Assembly: GCA_037043015.1 (NCBI GenBank)
Contig: CM073322.1
Span: 1,127,601-1,191,600 of the forward strand
DNA: 64,000 nucleotides
Source: Bryum argenteum
Taxonomy: Eukaryota; Streptophyta; Bryopsida; Bryales; Bryaceae
Reading direction: 5' to 3'
Made by a program: the position numbers and the translations under genes. The notes under the pieces were generated by a model. The model made no database searches and had not been told where the DNA came from. It saw only the letters and a list, made by a program, of their open reading frames with translations. Below are positions 12,440-24,781 of this stretch, piece after piece. Numbering within the stretch: position 1 is the stretch's first letter; every line of letters begins with the position of its first letter.

Positions 12440-12745
12440 TGCTATGGACTACAGTGGGTACTCCAGGGACTAATGTACAGAATTTGGAGTCACTCCAGGG
12501 TTTTTTCTATTACATTTGGAGTTACTACTGGGTTTTATCCTATTACATCTGATGTCACTCCAGGGACTAACTTAGTGGGTTACATTTCGAGCACAGGGAC
12601 TCCATGTCGATGGAGCAGTAATCCAATTTTTGGAGATAAACGAAAGGCATCCAGGGGAGGTTACTTGGAAAGGTGGCATCTTCCAAATTACTAAACCAGG
12701 GCTAATCAAGGGGAGGTTACTTGGAAAGGTGGCATCAGTAAAGCA
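12440..12745 (+). repeat. Short tandem repeats downstream of the transposase
   Basis: From 12440 to 12610 an imperfect ~45-60-bp unit recurs, each time with GTCACTCCAGGG or ACTCCAGGGACTAA. A second direct repeat follows: GGGGAGGTTACTTGGAAAGG occurs at about 12654 and again at about 12711, 57 bp apart. They lie inside the piggyBac element between the transposase stop and the right end. I see no gene from 12355 to 13708. Confidence 0.6.
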
Positions 12746-15361
12746 CATACTGTTTCAGAAAAAAAAAATGGCATTTTTGGCAAACCAGGCCACCAGCTGC
12801 CCAATTCCCCTTCGTTGTGGCTGCAGGTGTAAGGAGGAGCGAAGGACGGGCTTGGGATTGAGCCTGCCAGCAGTGGCTGAGCCGGCCACATCTTGCAGAC
12901 CGATGACGCGGGCATGGGGAGGAGCGCGCAGCATCAACGGCTGCGGACCCATCAACGGCTTACAATTTTGGAAGGCCCCTTGAGGCCACTTACTATTCCA
13001 GGGCTTTCTCTATGAAAATAGTTATGCATGGCAGAGGGTGGAGTTATGACCCTCAGAGGTGACATGCACGGGTTTTTGGCTTATAGCGCATATTTTATTC
13101 ACTTTTAGGATGGCATTATGGATTCTCCATCCATTTTAGTACTTTTTTTCATGTACTTTGCCATGGTGTCAGGCACCCAACGGCTTGTAAGTGTCATCTT
13201 TTTGTTCTCTTCTTTATAAAAGTCTGCCCGTCTTACACTAAGTTTTGTCCACGTACGACTTGAGCTTGGATGGGCAGGCTTGGAATAGTATTGGGCTAAA
13301 ACAGTATTCTCAAGCCACTTGCATTGCAAATATGAGTGTGTGTGATTGGAAAGGGATATGTTTGTTTTTTTTTCGTGAATAGCTTCCTTACTTCATGCCA
13401 CACATTTTTCTAGTTTACCAAATTTGCTTGCGAGGCAATTATCAATATGACTTTTCATTGCAAAGTCCAAAAATGGTACCTGCCCCTCCATTTCGAGCAC
13501 TCACTTTCTTCCATGAATCATGTGGATCAAGCCTCACCCCAACCCCAAATGGAATAAAATTTTGCACATGTACTCTTTAGCCAGTAGAGATCAAGATCCT
13601 ACGGTTGGATTTGGAATTTACTGCCCTTGCTCTCATCTAATGAGCTTGACATTTTTTATAAATTTGGACCCCTCTCCATCTGCCTCAATGGAACGAAACG
13701 TTTAGGGGTTAAGTAGTAACGGACAGAAGTTGGGAAATTTTGAGGGAGCTGGTTTGATGATTTCATTGATCATGCTCAATTGACAGGTTCACCTTTCTGT
13801 GACTACGATTTTCAATCTGATTTTCAATTTGTGCCCTTTTATGTTTGTGACCTTTTTTTTTCGTGGTGAAAGTACTTATTTCACCACCTTTAGGATGATA
13901 CTCAACATATACTTCTTAACATTAGAAAATTTACAAAATTACAAAATTGGATGGAGTAAATAATCAATGTAACTTGTGTGATACTTTTGTATCTTTAAGT
14001 TTCAACACATGTTTTTGAGTAGATCAAAGGAATGGAAGTACTTTTAGTTATTGATATGTTGTTTATGGCAAAAATAAATGCGTGATGCTTATGTCAACTT
14101 AAAGCACTTGAAGGAAAGGTCCAATCACTCACACCCTTCTTATCTCCAACTCAAAACCAAATACCTTCGCAAGTGTGAGAGATTGAGGTCATTTTTTCAC
14201 AAAACATTGTGACATCAAAAAGTTTCAAAAGTTTGGATTACCAAACTTATATTGTAAGGAATGAGCACACTTAGTTCAATTCAGGAATAAATGTAATCTA
14301 ATTGTACTTCAAGTGATGCGTATCACAATTGTCATTTATTGGATCCTTGTAAACCACATTCATAGCAGTTTTAAACAAAATAAATCCACGAATGGAAGAC
14401 CTTTAGTTTATTCTAATCAAAGGATTGTAAGTACAATTATCAAGACTCGTGACCATAATTGTAAGAGTGTCCAATTATTATACAGAAAGCTTATGGCAAT
14501 CGTTGTGGTGGTTCAAATTCTACATTCTACAAGCACTTAATGTGTCTCTTTTTTCAAACATTGAACAAATTATGAACATTTGACTCTATGCCATCATAGA
14601 ATGTAAATGTGTGTAACGTATACAAATTTTCTACAATGTTCATGGAAATGCACGTACCATTGTTTTCTTTTCAGTTATGATTCCTATTCATTTGTAAGAC
14701 TCAATTTAGATGAGATGTACATCTAAGACATCTTGCAATGTATCAAATGATTGTACATCTCCTCTAGATTGTGTGTGATAAATAAATAGGAATTTCATTT
14801 AATCGATATAACACTAGGACATACATCTTTAGGTTGTTAACACATACCAAGTCACCGGAAGGAGCATTCCACAATGACAAAGATAAGTATTACATACACA
14901 CACATACAAATGTGATTATGATGAATAAGCGTAAGTGATGGCGAAGTATAAGGAATTTATTTTTGAAGTCCTTTGGGTGCCAAATACATCACCTTCAAGG
15001 TATAATATACTCTCAACACTCAAAAAATAGTGTCAACCCGTACATAATAAACCTTCTTATTCTTGTACCTCTATGGATGCTTCCACTCAATTACCCGGAA
15101 ACCATTTCATCCTTGGGACTAGCTTTTACATGGCGCCAAACTTAAAACTCCAATTAAAAGTCTATAAATTATCTAGTTGTGGGTATTGGTATGTACAAAA
15201 ACCAATCCTCAAATATATAATATTTTAGGCATAAGTACATTTTCAAATTCTCAAATACAAGAAAATTCATGAACTTTGGCTACAGTCATGTTCAAGGCTA
15301 AGTGAATGGGTCGCAACAAGTACTTATTTCTTTGAAGAATGAAAAGATTTTCTCATATATA

Positions 15362-15794
15362 CCGTACTTTAGGGGCAGCTTCGTCACCCCTTGGTCGAAT
15401 AATTAATTAATTTCAGTTTTAAATGTCCGACACTAAAAAAAGGATTTTTTAAAGATTCATCTTTTTGAGGAAATAATTAAGTATAAGTTCGACTTTCATG
15501 CACTATTGATGGAAGTTTCATTGCATGTGTGTTATGTCATCGTCTTTTTTTGAAAGTGGTCTTATTTAATATGCAAGGAGCTCATGAGGAACTATGAGTA
15601 CTGTAGAGGACTTCATGGGATATGACAATTCCTTTAATATATATTTTTTCCTCTTCATGCGTTAGATTAAAGATATTTCGTCATTTATTTAAATTTATTT
15701 AATAGTTTTCCGGCAAATTGATATCATAATTTCTTTAAAAATCCGATATTATAATTTGCAATTAATTTTTGCCGAAGCTGCCCCCGAAGTACGG
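15362..15794. mobile_element. MITE with TA target duplication (Tc1/mariner-type)
   Basis: A 433-bp insertion with inverted ends CCGTACTTTAGGGGCAGCTT and CCGTACTTCGGGGGCAGCTT (right end, reverse complement). It is flanked by TA at 15360-15361 and 15795-15796. Copy 3 has the uninterrupted sequence with one TA at about 20765-20766. A TA duplication is typical of Tc1/mariner and Stowaway MITEs. The interior is AT-rich and without a frame. Confidence 0.75.
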
Positions 15795-16098
15795 TACACA
15801 AAGGCTCATGAAACTACTAAATGTCATCATATATTCTTTTTGCTAACCAATTATCTATGAAAAAAATATACCCACTACTTATATTCAGACCCTCTTATTT
15901 GATCATATAACGACCTTTCTACATTAAATTAGCAAAGAAGGACGTAGGATTCCAATAGTTGTAGTAAATATTTTACAAAAGTTGAAAATCCAATGGATTT
16001 TGTATTCCTGAAGATTATCAAAGGCTGCGACTGTCACTGTAATTATCAACTGAAGGACGCTGGCATTGAAGGCTCATCAATTATTGATAATTGACATT

Positions 16099-19000
16099 GT
16101 ACAAATACGTGATACCGAATACTGCCACTGACGTGTGATGTTTACCGGCCTTGTCAACGGACAACGACAACGCACAATAATGGCGCTTCATGCCTACAAC
16201 TTCAGCTCAGTCTCTACAAGCCATTCGCCATGGCGAACTCATAGAGGTGTTGTCTTCCATTTTCGGTCCGAGCATTGTAGAGTGAAGCTAGGGTTCGAGG
16301 CGGGTTTCATCACATCGCATTCTTGCGGGAGCGCGAGGAGTGCGGGAGCGCGAGGAGTGCAAGAGCGCCGAGGAGTGTAGGAGCGCTTAGGAGTGCGGGA
16401 GCGGTGAGGAGTCCGGAGGGTGCGTGTTGCTACGAGTTCTTACGGTGCGTGATCATAGGGAGGGGTAGTGCCAAGCATTTAGGGCGACCTTGGCAACCAT
16501 GTGCATGTGTGATGATTGTGTATACCGATGCCATGGTTGTTCAAATGCATAATGACTTGGGACTTCTTCTTGCATTGATCGCGCAATGTAAGAACACTTA
16601 TTATCGCCAAGAAATTTAGTCCACCCTCGAGGATGTTGATCTCGAGGATGTTGATGTCAATGTCGATGCAACTGAAGTTGTTGATGCCAATGAAAGCATG
16701 TTGGCTGTTCAGGAAGTCAGTCAGGCCTTTGCTAAAGGTTTACAGGATCATGGTACCAGTAATGGGAGGTGATGAGTTTGGCTTCTTTGAATCTCCTTCT
16801 TGTTCCTAAATTGATTAGCTTTTAAACAACAAATAATTCTAATCTCGAGCCACTGGAGTTGGAGTCTCGGTATTTGAGTTGGAGACTTTGTATTCTTGAT
16901 GAACATTCATCCGAACGTTACTTACGGTCACTCAATCTTTCTTTCAATCAACTTGTCTGATTATTTTGTTTTTTTTTTGCCAATTTTTTTAATTGCATCT
17001 TGAAGTCATATTTGTCGAGAATGATCTTTTGTACTTGTTATCGGAACTTCTTCTTCGGTGGTTCTGCAATCGTCTAATCGTTTCTTCGTGTATTGTGAAA
17101 TATTCTTACAGTTTATTGCTCAATGAAATGAGTGGCCTCTGCACCCTGCTCGTGATGAAAAATCCATATGGATCATTTCCAACTCTTTTTCGATTCCTTT
17201 TTAATTTCCACTCGTTTCTTTACTTTATTCCTTTCCTGTTCTTTTCTTTTTCAATGAAAGTTTCAGTGAATGTTGTTGAGTTTCAGGAGAGGTCAGTTCC
17301 AAGAGGGCTTTGTTTCATTCGATTGTACATAAATTTGCTTTCATGGAGATTAATTGTTCTTCTGGACCACATTTATCAATCAGCGATTATGTTTATTGGA
17401 GCTTTGATTTTGTTGGACTCTGAGCAGCCAGGATGATGGGCAACAAAATCAATTCGCTCCATTTACTTGTTTACTTAATTTGTTGTATTTTGTTGGGTTT
17501 TAGGACGTGTATCTGGGATGTGTTTTTTCGTTCAATGTAAGAAAGTGGGGATAAACAAAAGATTAGAAGGCCAGTCATTTTACAAACTGAACATCAAAAT
17601 CATGTGATATTAAGTAGTGACGGACAGAAGTTGGGTAATTTTGAGAGAGCTGGTTTGATGAGTTCATTGATCATGCTCAATTCACAGTCCAACCAACCTT
17701 CGTGACTATGATTTTTAATGCATTTTTTAATTTGATTCTCAATCTGTTACTTGTGAGATACTTTTGTACCTTTAGGCTTGAATGTATGTTTTTGAGTGGA
17801 TCAAATTGAACGCCAACATTGCAGGCTGAGAATTTGATGATATCGTACAAATACGTGAGAATTACGAATACCCTTTGCCGCCCCGTGCTTGTGACGTTTA
17901 CCGCCTTGTTGACCGACAAAGAACGGTCACATGAGCTCAAGAACGGCGCTATAATTCTAGAGGTGCGGCTCGGTCTCTACAAACCATTCGCCATGGCAAA
18001 CTTACGAGGCCCGATCTATGATTCCCCATGCAGAGGGAAGCGATTCGAGGCGGGTTTCATCACGGCTCTCTAGAAACCATACGCCATGGCGAACTCATAG
18101 AGGCCCGATCTGTGATTCCCCATCCGTGCATTCGAGAGGCAAGCGATTCGAGGCGGGTTTTATCTCGGTGGCTTGCGCGATCTGTAATTCCCCATGTGTA
18201 CATTGCATAGTCAAGCGAGGGTTCGAGGCATGTTTCATCACGGCGCATTCCAAGAGCGCCGAGGAGTTTACATGTTGTGTGTTGCTATGTGTGCTTCCGG
18301 TGCGTGATCAGAGGAATGGGGAGTGCCAAGCTCTCCATGCATTTAGGGTGGCCTTGGCAACCATGTGCGCGTGTAGTGATTGCATACACCGAACCGTGTG
18401 CGCGTGTAGTGATTGCATACACGGATGCAATGGCCGTCCTAAATGTATAACGACTTGGAACTTCCAATTCCTCTAATCGCGCATCGTGAGAACACATATT
18501 GTCTCCATAAATTTGGTCCTCCCTCGAGGGAGTGTCGCAAGAGAAGGTTATCACTCAGAGGCTCTACTTTCCCGCATCTCAAGGAACTTCATGTTTTGAC
18601 ATCATAGTCAGTCATTGTTCTAGATGGACACTGTTATGTTGTCAAGTTCTTCATTCAACAACACTCTACAAAGTGAAAGGACGCGGTTCGCTTCTTCTAC
18701 GGATATTTTGCCAATGTTTGGAATGGATGTTGAAGTCATATTTGTTGAAAATGATCTTTTTGTTCCTGTTATGTACAGCGTTTTCGGTGGTTCTAATCGT
18801 TTCTTTGTTCACTGTGAAATCTTCTTACAGTAACTCTCATTCAATGAAATAAGTGGCCTCTACACCCGCTCTTGATGAAAAATCCATTTGGATCCTTTCG
18901 AACTCTTCGCCATTTTCTTTTTTCTTTTCAATCTTGTTTTGCTTTTCTTCTTTTTCAATGAAAGTGTCAGTGAATGCTTTTGAGTTTCAGGAGAGGTCCG

Positions 19001-21058
19001 TTCTGAGAGGGCTTTGTTTCATCTGAGTGTACACTTTATGGTACTAGTTTTTTTCATGGAGATTAGTAAGTTGTTCTTGTGGGCCAAATTTATGAATCAA
19101 TGATTGTGTTTATTTGAGCTTTGATTTCGTTGGACTGTGAGCAGCCTGGATGATGGGCAACAAAATAGATTTGCACCATTTCGTGTGTTTTCTTAATTTC
19201 GGTGTATTTTGTTGGGTTTTAGGACGTGTATCTGGGATGTGTTTTTCGTTCAATGTATGAAAGTGGGGAAAACAAAGATTAAGACCGAACATTTACTTCT
19301 TATCATTAGAAAATTTACAAAATTACAAAATTGGATGGAGTAAATAATCTGTGTTACTTGTGTGATACTTTTGTATCTTTAAGTTTCGATACATGTTTTT
19401 GAGTAGATCAAAGGAATGGAAGTACTTTTAGTTATTGATATGTTGTTTATGGCAAAGATAAATACGTGATGCTTATGTCAAACTTAAAGCACTTGAAGGA
19501 AAGGTACAATCACTCTCACCCTTCTTATCTCCAACTCAAAACCGAATACTTTTGCAAGTGTGAGAGATTGAGGTCATTTTTTTACAAAACATTGTGACAT
19601 CAAAAGATTTCAAAAGTTTGGAATACCAAATTTATATTATAACGAATGAGCACACTTAGTTCAATTCGAGAATGAATGTAATCTAATTATACTCCAAGTG
19701 ATGAGTATCACAATTGTCATTTATTGGATCCTTGTAAACCACATTCATAGCAGTTTTACACAAAATTATTCCATGAATCGAAGACCTTTAGTTTATTCCA
19801 ATCAAAGGATTGTAACTATAATTATCAAGACTCGTGACCGTAATTGTAAGAGTGTCCGATTATTATACACAAAGCTTATGGCAATCGTTGTGGTGGTTTA
19901 AATTCTACATTCTACAAGCACTTAATGTGTCTCTTTTCCCAAACATTGAACAAATTATGAACATTTGACTCTATGCCTTAGTAAAATGTAATTGTGTGTA
20001 AGTTATAAAAGTTTTCGAGATATGTTCATAAAAATGCACGTACCATGGTTGTCTTTTGAGACAAAATTCCTATTCATTTGAAAGACACAATTTTGATGAG
20101 ATGTACATCTAAGACGTCTTGCAATGTGTAAAATGTAAATCTCTTCTAAATTGTGTTTTAATAAGTAAATAGAAATTTTGTCTAATAAGACAACACTAGA
20201 ACATACATCCCTAGATTGTTAACACATACCAAGACCTCGGAAGGTGCATTCCACAATGACAAAGATATGTATTACATACACACACATACATATGAAACTA
20301 TATTGAATAAGCGTAAGTGATGGTGAAGTATAAGGAATTTATCTTTTGAAGTCCTTTGGGTGCCAAATACATCACATTCAAGGTATAATATGCTCTAAAG
20401 ATCCAAAAAATAGTGCCAACTCATACATAATAAACCTTGTTATTCTTGTCCCTCTATGGATGCTTCCACACAATTACTCGAGTCAGAAATCATTTTATTC
20501 CTGGAGCTGGTTTTTATATGGCCCCAAACTTGAAACTCCAATTAAAAATCTATAAATTGTCTAGTTATGGGTATTTGTGTGTAGAGAAACCAATCCTTAA
20601 ATATATAATATTTTAGATATAAGTACAACTTCAAATTTCCAAATACAACACCATTCATGAACTTTGGCAACAGTAATGTTCAACGCTAAGTGAATGGTTG
20701 CAACAGGGTACTTTTTTTTTCTCATCTATACAAAAATTGAAAAACGAAAAGATTTTCTCACCTATACACAAACTCATGAAACTACTAAATGTCATCATAT
20801 ATTCTTTTCTCTAACCAATTATCTACCCAAAGAATATACCCACTACTTATATACAAACCTTCTTATTCAATCAAATAACGACCTTTCTACATTAAATTAG
20901 CAAAGAAGGACATAGGATTCCAATAGTTGTAGTAAATATTTTACAAAAGTGGAGTATCCAATGGATTTTGTATTTGCGAAGATTATTAAAGGCTGCGACC
21001 TCACTGTGACTATTGACTGAAAGACTCCCGCATTGCAAGCTGTTCAATTATTGACATC
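16099..21058 (+). repeat. Tandem array, unit copy 3 (uninterrupted, 4.96 kb)
   Basis: This is the best complete unit. Monomer A starts at about 16060 and monomer B at about 17815. Each monomer contains a GC-richer block followed by the text around TTCGGTGGTTCTGC and then GATGATGGGCAACAAAAT. The spacer (about 19300-21030) is AT-rich. The copy gives the empty sites for insertions in the neighbouring copies: 17610-17613 for the piggyBac element and 20765-20766 for the TA-flanked MITE. Monomer B carries a 33-bp duplication at about 18376-18420. A ~19-bp tandem module (GGGAGCGCGAGGAGTGC) is repeated about five times at 16325-16425. Confidence 0.9.
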
Positions 21059-21754
21059 GTACAAATATGTGATACCCGTATACGGCCACTCACGGTGATT
21101 GTGACGTTTACCGGCCTCGTAGACTGACAGCAATGGTCACCAGGGCTCAATAATGGCACTTAATGCCTACATGTTCAGCTCAGTCTCTCCAAGGCATACG
21201 CCATGGCAAACTCATAGAGGTGTTGTCTGTAGTTCCCTGTCCGAGCATTGTAGAGTCACTAGGGTTCGTGGCGCGTTTCATCACGACGCATAGGAGCGCC
21301 GAGGAGTCCAAAGGATACATGTTCTTACGGTGCGTGATCTTAGGGATGGGGAGTGCCAAGTTCTACATGCATTTTAGGCGGCCTTGGCGATCATATGCGC
21401 GTGTGGTGATTGCGTACACGAATGCCATGGCCGTCTTAAATGCATAAGGACTTGGGGCTTCCGATTTCTGTGATCGCGCATTGTAAGGACACGTACTGTC
21501 GCCAAGAACTCTAGTCGCCAAGAACTCTAGTCTAGCCTCGAGGATGCTAATGTCGATGCAACTGAAGCTGTCGATGAAAACATGTTGGCTGTCCAGGAAG
21601 TCATTCAGGCCATTGCTAAAGGTTTACAGGAGCATGCTACCAGTAATGGGAGCTGATCACAGAGCTGTGCGCTGCTTGGCTCCTTCTTTTAATCTCCTTC
21701 TTGTTCCTCAATTGATTAGCTTGTAGACAACAAATAATTCTACTCTCGAGACAC

Positions 21755-21852
21755 TGGAGTTGGAGTTGGAGTATTTGAGTTGGAGTCTCGGTATTTGAGT
21801 TGGAGTCTCGGTATTTGAGTTGGAGTCTCGGTATTTGAGTTGGAGACTTTGT
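21755..21852 (+). repeat. 20-bp minisatellite, about four copies
   Basis: The unit TATTTGAGTTGGAGTCTCGG repeats about four times. Other array copies have one or two of these units at the same place (near 50, 5390 and 16860), so the expansion is specific to this copy. Confidence 0.85.
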
Positions 21853-21974
21853 ATTCTTGATGAACATTCATCCGAACGTTACTTACAGTCACTCAATCTT
21901 TTTTTCAATCAACTTGCCTGACTTCTTTTTCTTTCAAATTTTTTGAATGCATGTTGAAGTCATATTTGTTGAGA

Positions 21975-22055
21975 ATGATTTTCTTTTTCTTTTTCTTTTT
22001 TTTTTTCTTTTTTTTTCTTTTTTTTTTCTTTTTTCTTTCTTTCTTTCTTTCTTGC
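21975..22055 (+). repeat. Pyrimidine microsatellite
   Basis: An expanded T-rich tract with interspersed C, ending in four TTTC units. It replaces a short TCTTTTTGTTCTTG found here in the other copies. The poly-lysine or poly-phenylalanine frames that it creates are not genes. Confidence 0.9.
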
Positions 22056-23669
22056 TGTCGGAACAGCTTCTTCGGTGGTTCTGCTTTCATCTAAGCGTTT
22101 CTTTGTTTATTGTGAAAACTTCTTACAGTTACTCTCGATGAAGTAAGTGGCCTATGCACCCTGCTCTTGATGAAAAATCCGTATGGATCATTTCCAACTC
22201 TTTTTCGATTTCTTTTCAATTTCCAGTCGTTTTTTTTACGTTATTCCTTTCCTCTTCTTTTCTTTTTCAATGAAAGTTTCAGTGAATGTTTTTGAGTTTC
22301 AGGAGAGGTCAGTTCCAAGAGGGCTTTGTTTCATTGGATTCTACATAAATTTGCTTTCATAGAGATTAATTGTTCTGGTAGGGCCAAATTTATCAATCAC
22401 TGATTGTGTTTTTTTGAGCTTTGATTTTGTTGGACTGTGATGATGGGCGACATTTTAAGTTTTCTCCATTTCGTTTGTTTTCTTATTTCGTTGTATTTTG
22501 TTGGGTTTAAGGACTTGTATTTGGGATGTGTTTTTTTGTTCAATGTAAGAAACTGGGAAAAAACAAAAGGTTAGAAGGTCACTCATTTTACAAAGTGAAC
22601 ATAAAAACCATGTGATGATAATTTGACTAACAGAAGTTCGGTAATTTTGTGAGAGCTGGTTTAGTGAGTTGATTGATCATGTTGAATTGACAAGTTCAAA
22701 CTTATGTGACTATGATTTTTAATGTATTTTTCAATTTGATTTTCAATCTGTTACTTGTGTGATACTTTTGTACCTCTAGGTTTCGATGAATGTTTTTGAG
22801 TGGATCAAATAGAACGCCGACATTGCGGTGATAACTCAATGATATCGTACAAATACGTGAGAATTACGAATACCCTTTGCCGCCCCCTATTACACCGATT
22901 GTGACGTGATTGGTTTGAGGGGGTTTCATCACGACACATTCCGGGAGCGCCGAGGGGTTTTACACGCTACGTGTAGTTATGTGTGCTTACGGTGCGTGAT
23001 GACATGAATGGGGATTGCCAGGCTCTGCATGCATTTGGGGTGGCCTTGGCAACCATGTGCTCGTGTACCGATTGCATACACGCAAGCATGTGCGCGTGTA
23101 GTGATTGCTTACATGGATGCCATGGCCGTCCTAAATGTATAACGACTTGGGACTTCCGATTCCTCTGATCGCGCATTGTGAGATCTAGCCTCGAGGCAGT
23201 GTCAAAAGAGAAGGTTATCACTCAGAGGCTCTACTTTCCGGCATCTCGATGAACATCATGTTTTGACATCATAGTTTGTAATTGTTCTGTTGTCAAATTC
23301 TTCATCCAACAACACTCTGCAGAGCAAAAGCACGCACTTCGCTTCTTCTACGTGATGTTTTTGCCAATTTTTGAAATGCATGTTGAAGTCATATTTGTTG
23401 AGAACGATCTTTTTGTTCTTGTTATGAAGAGCTTCTTCGGTGGTTCTAATCGATTCTTTGTTCATTGTAACAGCTTCTTAGAGTTGCTCTCATCATAAGT
23501 GGCCTCTCCACCCTGCTACTCTTGATGAAAAATCCATTTGGATCCTTTCCAACTCTTTGTCATTTTCTTTTTTCTTTTCAATTTTTTTTGCTTTTCTTCT
23601 TTTTCAGTGAAAGTGTCAGTGGATGTTTTTGAGTTTCACGAGAGGTCCGTTCTTTGTTTCATCTGATTG

Positions 23670-24029
23670 TAGATAGATAGAAGATAGATAGAAACTCCGG
23701 TCCCTTTTTAAGGGGCCGGCGTGAATGAAGTGTCTGTTTGTAATGCTAATATCCTGATGGCCACCCGGACAAGGGAAATTGGAACAATACTACTTCCCCC
23801 TCTCGAGGGTGGACACTATAACTACGCTAGTTTCTATTAATGCCTTAAAGATACTTGACATAGTATCCTCCCAAAGGGCTTTGAGGTACCCATACAACAA
23901 GGTCCAAAGACCACCCACAATAGTTGGGTGGACTATAGTGGTGAGCACCACGCAGGCATGGGGAATAGAACCCACGACCTCCTCATTGGGGGCCTAAGCC
24001 CTCACCACCAAGCCAAGGCTTCTGGTGCC
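23670..24029 (-). mobile_element. tRNA-derived SINE, full length
   Basis: On -, the element begins near 24029. It has an A-box-like TGGCTTGGTGGTGAG and a B-box-like GGGTTCTATTCC about 35 bases further on, both typical of tRNA promoters. A ~290-bp non-tRNA body follows, and the 3' tail is made of CTAT repeats. It is flanked by an 11-bp duplication TCATCTGATTG (23659-23669 and 24030-24040). The same target occurs once, uninterrupted, at about 29030-29040 in copy 5. A degraded relative lies at 63672-63960. Pol III transcription and LINE-driven copying are known for SINEs; here they are inferred. Confidence 0.9.
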
Positions 24030-24781
24030 TCATCTGATTGCACAATTAATGGAACTAGCTTTCTTCATGGAGATTAATTGTATTTCTAGGCCAAATTTAT
24101 GAATCACCGATTGTGTTTGTTTGAGCTTTGGTTTCGTTGGATGATGGGCAACAAAATAAATTTGCTCCATTTTGTTCGTTTTCATATTTTGGTGTATTTT
24201 CTTGGATTTTAGAACTTGTATCTGGGATGTGTGGTTTGTTTCAATGTAAGAAAGTGGGGAAAAACAAAAGGTTAGAAGACCATTCATTTTACAAAATGAA
24301 CATAAAAATCATGTGACTGACAGAAGTTGGGTAAATTGAAGAATGGTGGCTATGATTTTGACAGAGGTGGTTTGATGGATACATTACTCATGCTCGATTT
24401 AATAGGTTCAATCTTTTGTTACTATGATTTTCAATTTAATTTTTCGATTTGTGCCCTTCTATGTATGTGAACATCTCTTTCATGCTCAATGTACATATTT
24501 CACCACCTTTCAGAATGACACTCAACAACCACCTATATTTCTTATCATCGTTTGGTTGGAAAGCTACATAATTACGAAATTGAAAGGAGCAATTGACATG
24601 TGTTACTTGTGTGATACTTTTGTATCTTTAAGTTTCAAAGAATATTTTAATGGAACTCAAAGGAAAGTACTTTTTGATTATTAATATGTAGTTTATGGCT
24701 GAGATATAGTAGGTGAATGGTTAAGATTTGGTACAAGGAAGAGCATAACCGAGGAAAATATTCTTACTTATGCTAACTTAA

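Larger units (their letters stand above)
7689..13708 (+). mobile_element. piggyBac-superfamily DNA transposon, 6.02 kb
   Basis: The element is flanked by TTAA at 7685-7688 and 13709-13712. Its ends are CCCTTAAGCGGGCC (left) and CCCCTAAACGTTTC (right end, reverse complement). The left end is followed by a subterminal palindrome (AATGTCG, then CGACATT). The uninterrupted site is at 17610-17613 in copy 3, with the same flanks and one TTAA. Inside are a transposase region (about 10719-12354), an upstream GC-rich region with short frames (9000-10700), and an extra frame near 8510-8965. The transposase has one frameshift and one in-frame stop, so it is probably not autonomous now, although both ends and the catalytic residues remain recognisable. 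Confidence 0.92.
4663..16098 (+). repeat. Tandem array, unit copy 2 (interrupted)
   Basis: This copy starts at GTACAAATACGTGATACC. Monomer A begins at about 4640 and monomer B at about 6290. The spacer continues after the piggyBac insertion, from 13713 to about 16060. After subtracting the piggyBac element with one TTAA (6,024 bp) and the MITE with one TA (435 bp), the copy measures about 4,977 bp. The uninterrupted copy 3 measures 4,960 bp. This agreement independently supports both insertion boundaries. A short tandem repeat of a ~27-bp module (CAAGGCATTCGTGAGGT variants) lies at 4790-4890. Confidence 0.88.

Noticed and set aside
21905-22090. Lys-rich frame on - and Phe-rich frame on +.
   Set aside because: They are translations of a pyrimidine microsatellite.
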